NCBI GenBank assembly: GCA_937868455.1
Contig: CALMMO010000496.1
Location: forward strand, 1-8,557
DNA from: an uncultured Marmoricola sp.
Lineage (GTDB): Bacteria > Actinomycetota > Actinomycetes > Propionibacteriales > Nocardioidaceae
Direction of reading: 5' to 3'
DNA: 8,557 nucleotides
Positions 5,907 to 8,557 of this stretch are shown one piece after another. The notes under the pieces are model-generated. The model was not told where the DNA came from. It saw only the letters and a list, made by a program, of their open reading frames with translations, and searched no databases. Within the stretch, counting starts at the first letter, position 1. Every line of letters starts with the position of its first letter. Position numbers and translations under genes: made by a program.

Positions 5907-5978
5907 ACTTCACCCAAGTGTTTGTCACTTAACCCAGGTTGCAACCTAGGTGAAGTGACAAATTGGGTACTTAACCTG
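5907..5978 (-). promoter_or_regulatory. Array of four 10-base boxes (YRGGTKAAGT), spaced 20-22 bases
   Basis: Read on the minus strand, TGGGTGAAGT (5916-5907), TGGGTTAAGT (5936-5927) and CAGGTTAAGT (5978-5969) are three copies; a fourth, TAGGTGAAGT (5947-5956), lies on the plus strand. Start points are 5907, 5927, 5947 and 5969, so every copy falls about two helical turns from the next, on the same face of the DNA. The last copy overlaps the glgB stop codon. The array lies about 53 to 124 bases upstream of the predicted NUDIX transcription start, a place where activators or looping repressors bind. I know of no named regulator that fits it. Confidence 0.5.
5912..5968. repeat. 57-base imperfect inverted repeat between glgB and the NUDIX gene
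   Basis: Pairing from outside in: ACCCAA (5912-5917) with TTGGGT (5963-5968); a GTG bulge (5918-5920); a perfect 10-base arm TTTGTCACTT (5921-5930) with AAGTGACAAA (5953-5962); a mismatch; ACC with GGT; a mismatch; and the perfect 12-base palindrome AGGTTGCAACCT (5936-5947). About 25 base pairs could form in RNA or cruciform DNA. It begins three bases past the glgB stop, so it would fold at the 3' end of glgB mRNA, but no U-tract follows on the minus strand. Confidence 0.75.
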
Positions 5979-8109
5979 GGATTTCGACACCCGCAGGCAC
6001 CAGCCACAACGCTCCCAACGGCGGGAGGGTGAAGGGGTGGCCAGACTCGACGGTGCCGAGATTGCCTACGCCCGATCCGCCGTAGAAGGTGGCGTCGGTG
6101 TTGAGTACTTCGCGCCAGGTGCCACCGCCGGGCAGGTCGATGACGTAGTCGGTGTGGGGGTTGCCGGCGAAGTTCGAGATGCACACCAGTGGTTCGCCCT
6201 CGCTCGACCAACGGGTGAAGGCGAAGACGTTGCGCCCGGCGTCGTTGGCATCGATCCAGCTAAACCCGGCGCTGTCGCCGTCTTGGGTCCACAACGGCCG
6301 AGATGAGGCATAGATCGCATTGAGGTCGCGCACGAGTGCTTGAAGACCTCGGTGCTCGCTGTGCTCGAGCAACCACCAGTCCAACTCTCGTGACTCGGCC
6401 CATTCGGACTCTTGGCCAAACTCACAACCCATGAAAAGCAGTTGCTTGCCAGGGTGGGCCCACATGGTGGAGAGGAAGGCTCGCAGGTTGGCTAGTTGTT
6501 GCCAGCGATCTCCGGGCATCTTGCGAAGCAGTGATCCTTTGCCGTGCACCACCTCGTCGTGGGAGATCGGGAGCACGAAGTTCTCCGAGAAGGCGTAGAC
6601 GAGCGAGAACGTCAACTTGTTGTGGTGGTGCGAACGGTTCATGGGGTCTTCGGCCATGTAGTCCAGCGAGTCGTGCATCCAGCCCATGTTCCATTTGAAC
6701 CCGAAGCCAAGACCACCTTGGGTCGTGGGCTTGGTCACGCCAGGCCATGACGTTGATTCCTCAGCAATCGTGACCACGCCGGGGCAGCGTCGGTACAACG
6801 TGGCGTTCATCTCTTGGAGGAACTGCACCGCTTCGAGGTTCTCTTGCCCGCCGTGGATATTGGGGGTCCACTCGCCGTCCTTGCGGGCGTAGTTGAGATA
6901 GAGCATGGAGGCCACGCCGTCCACACGCAGTCCGTCGGCGTGGAACTCCTCGGCCCAATAGACCGCGTTGGCATACAAGAAGTTGCGCACCTCGGGGCGT
7001 CCGAAGTTAAAGATCCACGAACCCCATTCGGGGTGCCAGCCCCGCTGCGGGTTGGGGTCTTCATAGAGCGGCGTGCCATCAAAGCGAACGAGCGCCCACG
7101 GGTCGGTAGCAAAGTGACCGGGCACCCAATCCAGGATCACCCCGATGCCGGCTTGGTGAAGTCGATCGATGAGATACCTAAGTCCGTCGGGGTCACCAAA
7201 GTGCGAGTCGGGTGCGAAGTACGACGTCACGTGGTAGCCCCACGACCCGCCGAAGGGGTGTTGCATCACCGGCATGAACTCGACGTGGGTGAAGTTCAGG
7301 TCGCGCAGGTAGTCAACAAGCTCATCAGCGAGTTGCACGTAACTTCGACCGCGTCGCCAACTGGCCAGGTGCATTTCGTAGGTGCTCATGGGCGCGTTGA
7401 TGGGGGAGGTGTCTGCGCGTGCGCTCATCCACTCCCCATCGCCCCAGGTGTACGACGACGCCGTCACCACCGATGCGGTTTCGGGAGGCACTTGGGCAAA
7501 GAACGCCATCGGGTCGGCCTTTTCCTGCCAGGTGCCATCGGCGGCACCAATCAGGAATTTGTACTTTGCCCCGGCGACAACATCGGGCATGAACAGTTCC
7601 CACACGCCAGACACGCCGAGTTGGCGCATCGGGTGCTCGCGCCCATCCCAGTTGTTGAAGTCGCCCTTGAGTCGGATGCCGCGAGCACCTGGAGCCCACA
7701 CGGCAAACGATGTGCCCGTGATGTCGGGGCCGCCCAGGCCGGAGTAGGTGCGCACATGGGCGCCCAGCACCTGCCACAGCTGCTCGTGGCGGCCCTCATT
7801 GATCAGATGCAGGTCCGCCTCGCCCAGAGTGGGCAAGAACCGGTAGGGGTCGTCGACGATGGCAGGTTCGGTGCCGTCGTACTCAACTTCAAGGCGGTAG
7901 TCAGGCACCTGCGCGACTTCGAGCAGACCCTCCCAAAACCCGTCGCGCACATGGGCCAACTGCGAGCGCATGCCGCCATGCAGCACCGCAACCGACTGGG
8001 CCAAAGGCTTGTAAGTGCGCACTCTCACATTGGCACCATGCAGATGAGGTCCCAGAATCGAGTGAGGGTCGCCGTGGTGACCTGCCAGGAGCAGATCGAA
8101 GTCACTCAT
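5971..8109 (-). CDS. glgB: 1,4-alpha-glucan branching enzyme GlgB
   Basis: A 712-residue cytoplasmic GH13 enzyme that cuts an alpha-1,4-glucan chain and rejoins it as an alpha-1,6 branch in glycogen. The N-terminal domain is at about 1-115 (HHGDPHSILGPH near the start), then a CBM48 module at about 128-222 (FAVWAPGARGIRLKGDFNNWDG), the catalytic barrel at about 240-600 and a C-terminal beta domain. The nucleophile is Asp397 (GLRVDGVASM), the acid/base Glu450 (IAEEST) and the stabilising Asp518 (ISHDEVVHGK). The intervals 53 and 68 equal those of the E. coli triad 405/458/526. Full length, with two N-terminal domains. After the nucleophile it has Gly where many homologues have Ala. The start is ATG 8109 with AAAGG (8121-8117) 7 bases upstream. 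No glgE or other glycogen gene is adjacent inside the window; the gene diverges from the SRPBCC gene. Confidence 0.98.
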   Translation of the reverse strand: MSDFDLLLAGHHGDPHSILGPHLHGANVRVRTYKPLAQSVAVLHGGMRSQLAHVRDGFWEGLLEVAQVPDYRLEVEYDGTEPAIVDDPYRFLPTLGEADLHLINEGRHEQLWQVLGAHVRTYSGLGGPDITGTSFAVWAPGARGIRLKGDFNNWDGREHPMRQLGVSGVWELFMPDVVAGAKYKFLIGAADGTWQEKADPMAFFAQVPPETASVVTASSYTWGDGEWMSARADTSPINAPMSTYEMHLASWRRGRSYVQLADELVDYLRDLNFTHVEFMPVMQHPFGGSWGYHVTSYFAPDSHFGDPDGLRYLIDRLHQAGIGVILDWVPGHFATDPWALVRFDGTPLYEDPNPQRGWHPEWGSWIFNFGRPEVRNFLYANAVYWAEEFHADGLRVDGVASMLYLNYARKDGEWTPNIHGGQENLEAVQFLQEMNATLYRRCPGVVTIAEESTSWPGVTKPTTQGGLGFGFKWNMGWMHDSLDYMAEDPMNRSHHHNKLTFSLVYAFSENFVLPISHDEVVHGKGSLLRKMPGDRWQQLANLRAFLSTMWAHPGKQLLFMGCEFGQESEWAESRELDWWLLEHSEHRGLQALVRDLNAIYASSRPLWTQDGDSAGFSWIDANDAGRNVFAFTRWSSEGEPLVCISNFAGNPHTDYVIDLPGGGTWREVLNTDATFYGGSGVGNLGTVESGHPFTLPPLGALWLVPAGVEIPG

Positions 8110-8180
8110 AGACCAACCTTTGCCCGAACGTTGGTTGAGAGCAAATATTTCTCAAATCCACCGCAGAGATGGAGTGCGAC
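8110..8180. promoter_or_regulatory. Divergent intergenic region of glgB and the SRPBCC gene
   Basis: The 71 bases must hold the start signals of both genes. They contain an AT-rich patch CAAATATTTC (8142-8151) and an inverted repeat ACCAAC (8112-8117), 12 bases, GTTGGT (8130-8135). One arm of the repeat takes in the last base of the glgB Shine-Dalgarno (8121-8117). For the plus strand, TTGCCC (8120-8125) with AAATAT (8143-8148) at 17 bases is a possible but poor promoter. I could not find a good -35/-10 pair for glgB. Confidence 0.35.
8171..8174 (+). promoter_or_regulatory. Shine-Dalgarno GGAG deciding the SRPBCC start
   Basis: GGAG lies 6 bases before ATG 8181. The in-frame ATG at 8169 overlaps this signal and has no ribosome site of its own, so 8181 is preferred. 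Confidence 0.6.
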
Positions 8181-8557
8181 ATGGAACCGCTGTCGTTAGA
8201 ACAGACCGTTGACATCAATGCCCCTGTCGAGACGGTGTGGGCGCTGATTGGCGACGTGCGACGCATGGCTGAGTGGAGCCCGCAGGTGGATTCGGTGCGA
8301 CTCAGCGACGGCGCCACCGAGCTCGGGGTCGGCACGAAGTTCACCAACTTGAACCACGACGGCGATCAGCAATGGGTCACCCACGCTCAGATCGTGGAGT
8401 GGGAACCGCCGCTTCGGGTCGCGTTCAAGATCATCGAAAACTGGACCATCTGGTCCTATGAGTGTTCCCCGACTCCCAGCGGCACCCGCGTCGTTCAGCG
8501 CAGGGTCGCTCCTCAGGGCGTCCACCCCCTTGCACAGGCGTACGTCGAGCAGCACCT
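8181..8557 (+). CDS. SRPBCC (START-like / polyketide cyclase-like) protein, 3' partial
   Basis: The first 125 codons of a gene cut off by the right window edge. The helix-grip fold is recognisable: the opening strand SLEQTVDINAPVETVWALIGDV at residues 5-26 has the hallmark 'I.AP...VW..I.D' pattern. RMAEWSPQVDSVRL and GVGTKFT follow, then VEWEPPLRVAFKI and a strand ending GTRVVQRR. SRPBCC proteins form a deep hydrophobic pocket and bind or transform lipids and other small molecules; what this one binds cannot be told. At 125 residues most of the roughly 140-150-residue domain is present. It diverges from glgB over 71 bases and need not be functionally tied to it. Confidence 0.85.
   Translation, partial: MEPLSLEQTVDINAPVETVWALIGDVRRMAEWSPQVDSVRLSDGATELGVGTKFTNLNHDGDQQWVTHAQIVEWEPPLRVAFKIIENWTIWSYECSPTPSGTRVVQRRVAPQGVHPLAQAYVEQH

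Noticed and set aside
5912..5968. Intrinsic terminator of glgB
   Set aside because: The hairpin is large and well placed but lacks a U-tract, so I keep it as an inverted repeat of unknown role.
5907..5978. Box array as PhoP boxes (direct repeats of about 11 bases with a GTTCACC core)
   Set aside because: The core is ACTTnACC, not GTTCACC; one copy is inverted, and no 11-base intermediate repeats are present between the boxes.
8169..8180. Upstream ATG 8169 as start of the SRPBCC gene
   Set aside because: It lacks a ribosome site and overlaps the GGAG that serves ATG 8181.
6814..8199. 461-codon open frame on the plus strand opposite glgB
   Set aside because: It is a typical high-GC antisense shadow: His/Val/Gly-rich, no recognisable domain, no ribosome site, fully opposite the strongly conserved glgB frame for most of its length.

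Overview
The window looks like chromosomal DNA of a high-GC Gram-positive bacterium (Actinomycetota). The GC content is high, GTG starts are frequent, and several start codons sit 6-7 bases after a TAnnnT -10 box, as in the leaderless genes common in that phylum. The protein set also fits: a CnoX/Rv1324-like thioredoxin-TPR protein, a two-N-domain GlgB, a PadR-HAAS pair and a SRPBCC protein. I cannot place it below phylum from the sequence. No tRNA, rRNA, CRISPR array, insertion sequence, phage gene or gene-free stretch over 300 bases is visible; the gaps between genes are about 116 bases or less.

Layout. 1-974 (+): the C-terminal three quarters of an acetyl-CoA hydrolase/CoA-transferase, cut by the window edge. 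987-1901 (+): a thioredoxin-fold protein without the CxxC motif, followed by TPR-like helices. It converges on 1920-2801 (-), a zinc-type homocysteine S-methyltransferase. Divergent from that is 2854-4005 (+), a tandem-GNAT acetyltransferase. It converges on a two-gene operon on the minus strand: a PadR regulator (5059-4718) and a four-helix HAAS membrane protein (4725-4015), overlapping by 8 bases. Upstream lie a NUDIX hydrolase with a half-GNAT N-terminus (5854-5117, -) and the glycogen branching enzyme glgB (8109-5971, -). Divergent from glgB is a SRPBCC/START-like protein (8181 to the edge, +).

How it fits together. As I recall, Mycobacterium tuberculosis has a comparable arrangement, with a plus-strand thioredoxin-TPR gene (Rv1324) close to a minus-strand glgB (Rv1326c). 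If so, the window shows a conserved metabolic frame (CoA thioester metabolism, CnoX-like chaperone, glycogen branching) whose middle is filled with accessory genes: methyltransferase, GNAT, PadR-HAAS and NUDIX. These need not share a pathway.

The least explained feature is the 116-base gap between glgB and the NUDIX gene. It holds four copies of a 10-base box (YRGGTKAAGT) spaced 20, 20 and 22 bases apart, nested in a 57-base near-perfect inverted repeat. A second regulatory point is the padR promoter, where a TTG-TAT-CAA palindrome lies in the spacer between well-placed -35 and -10 boxes, an arrangement expected for PadR autoregulation.
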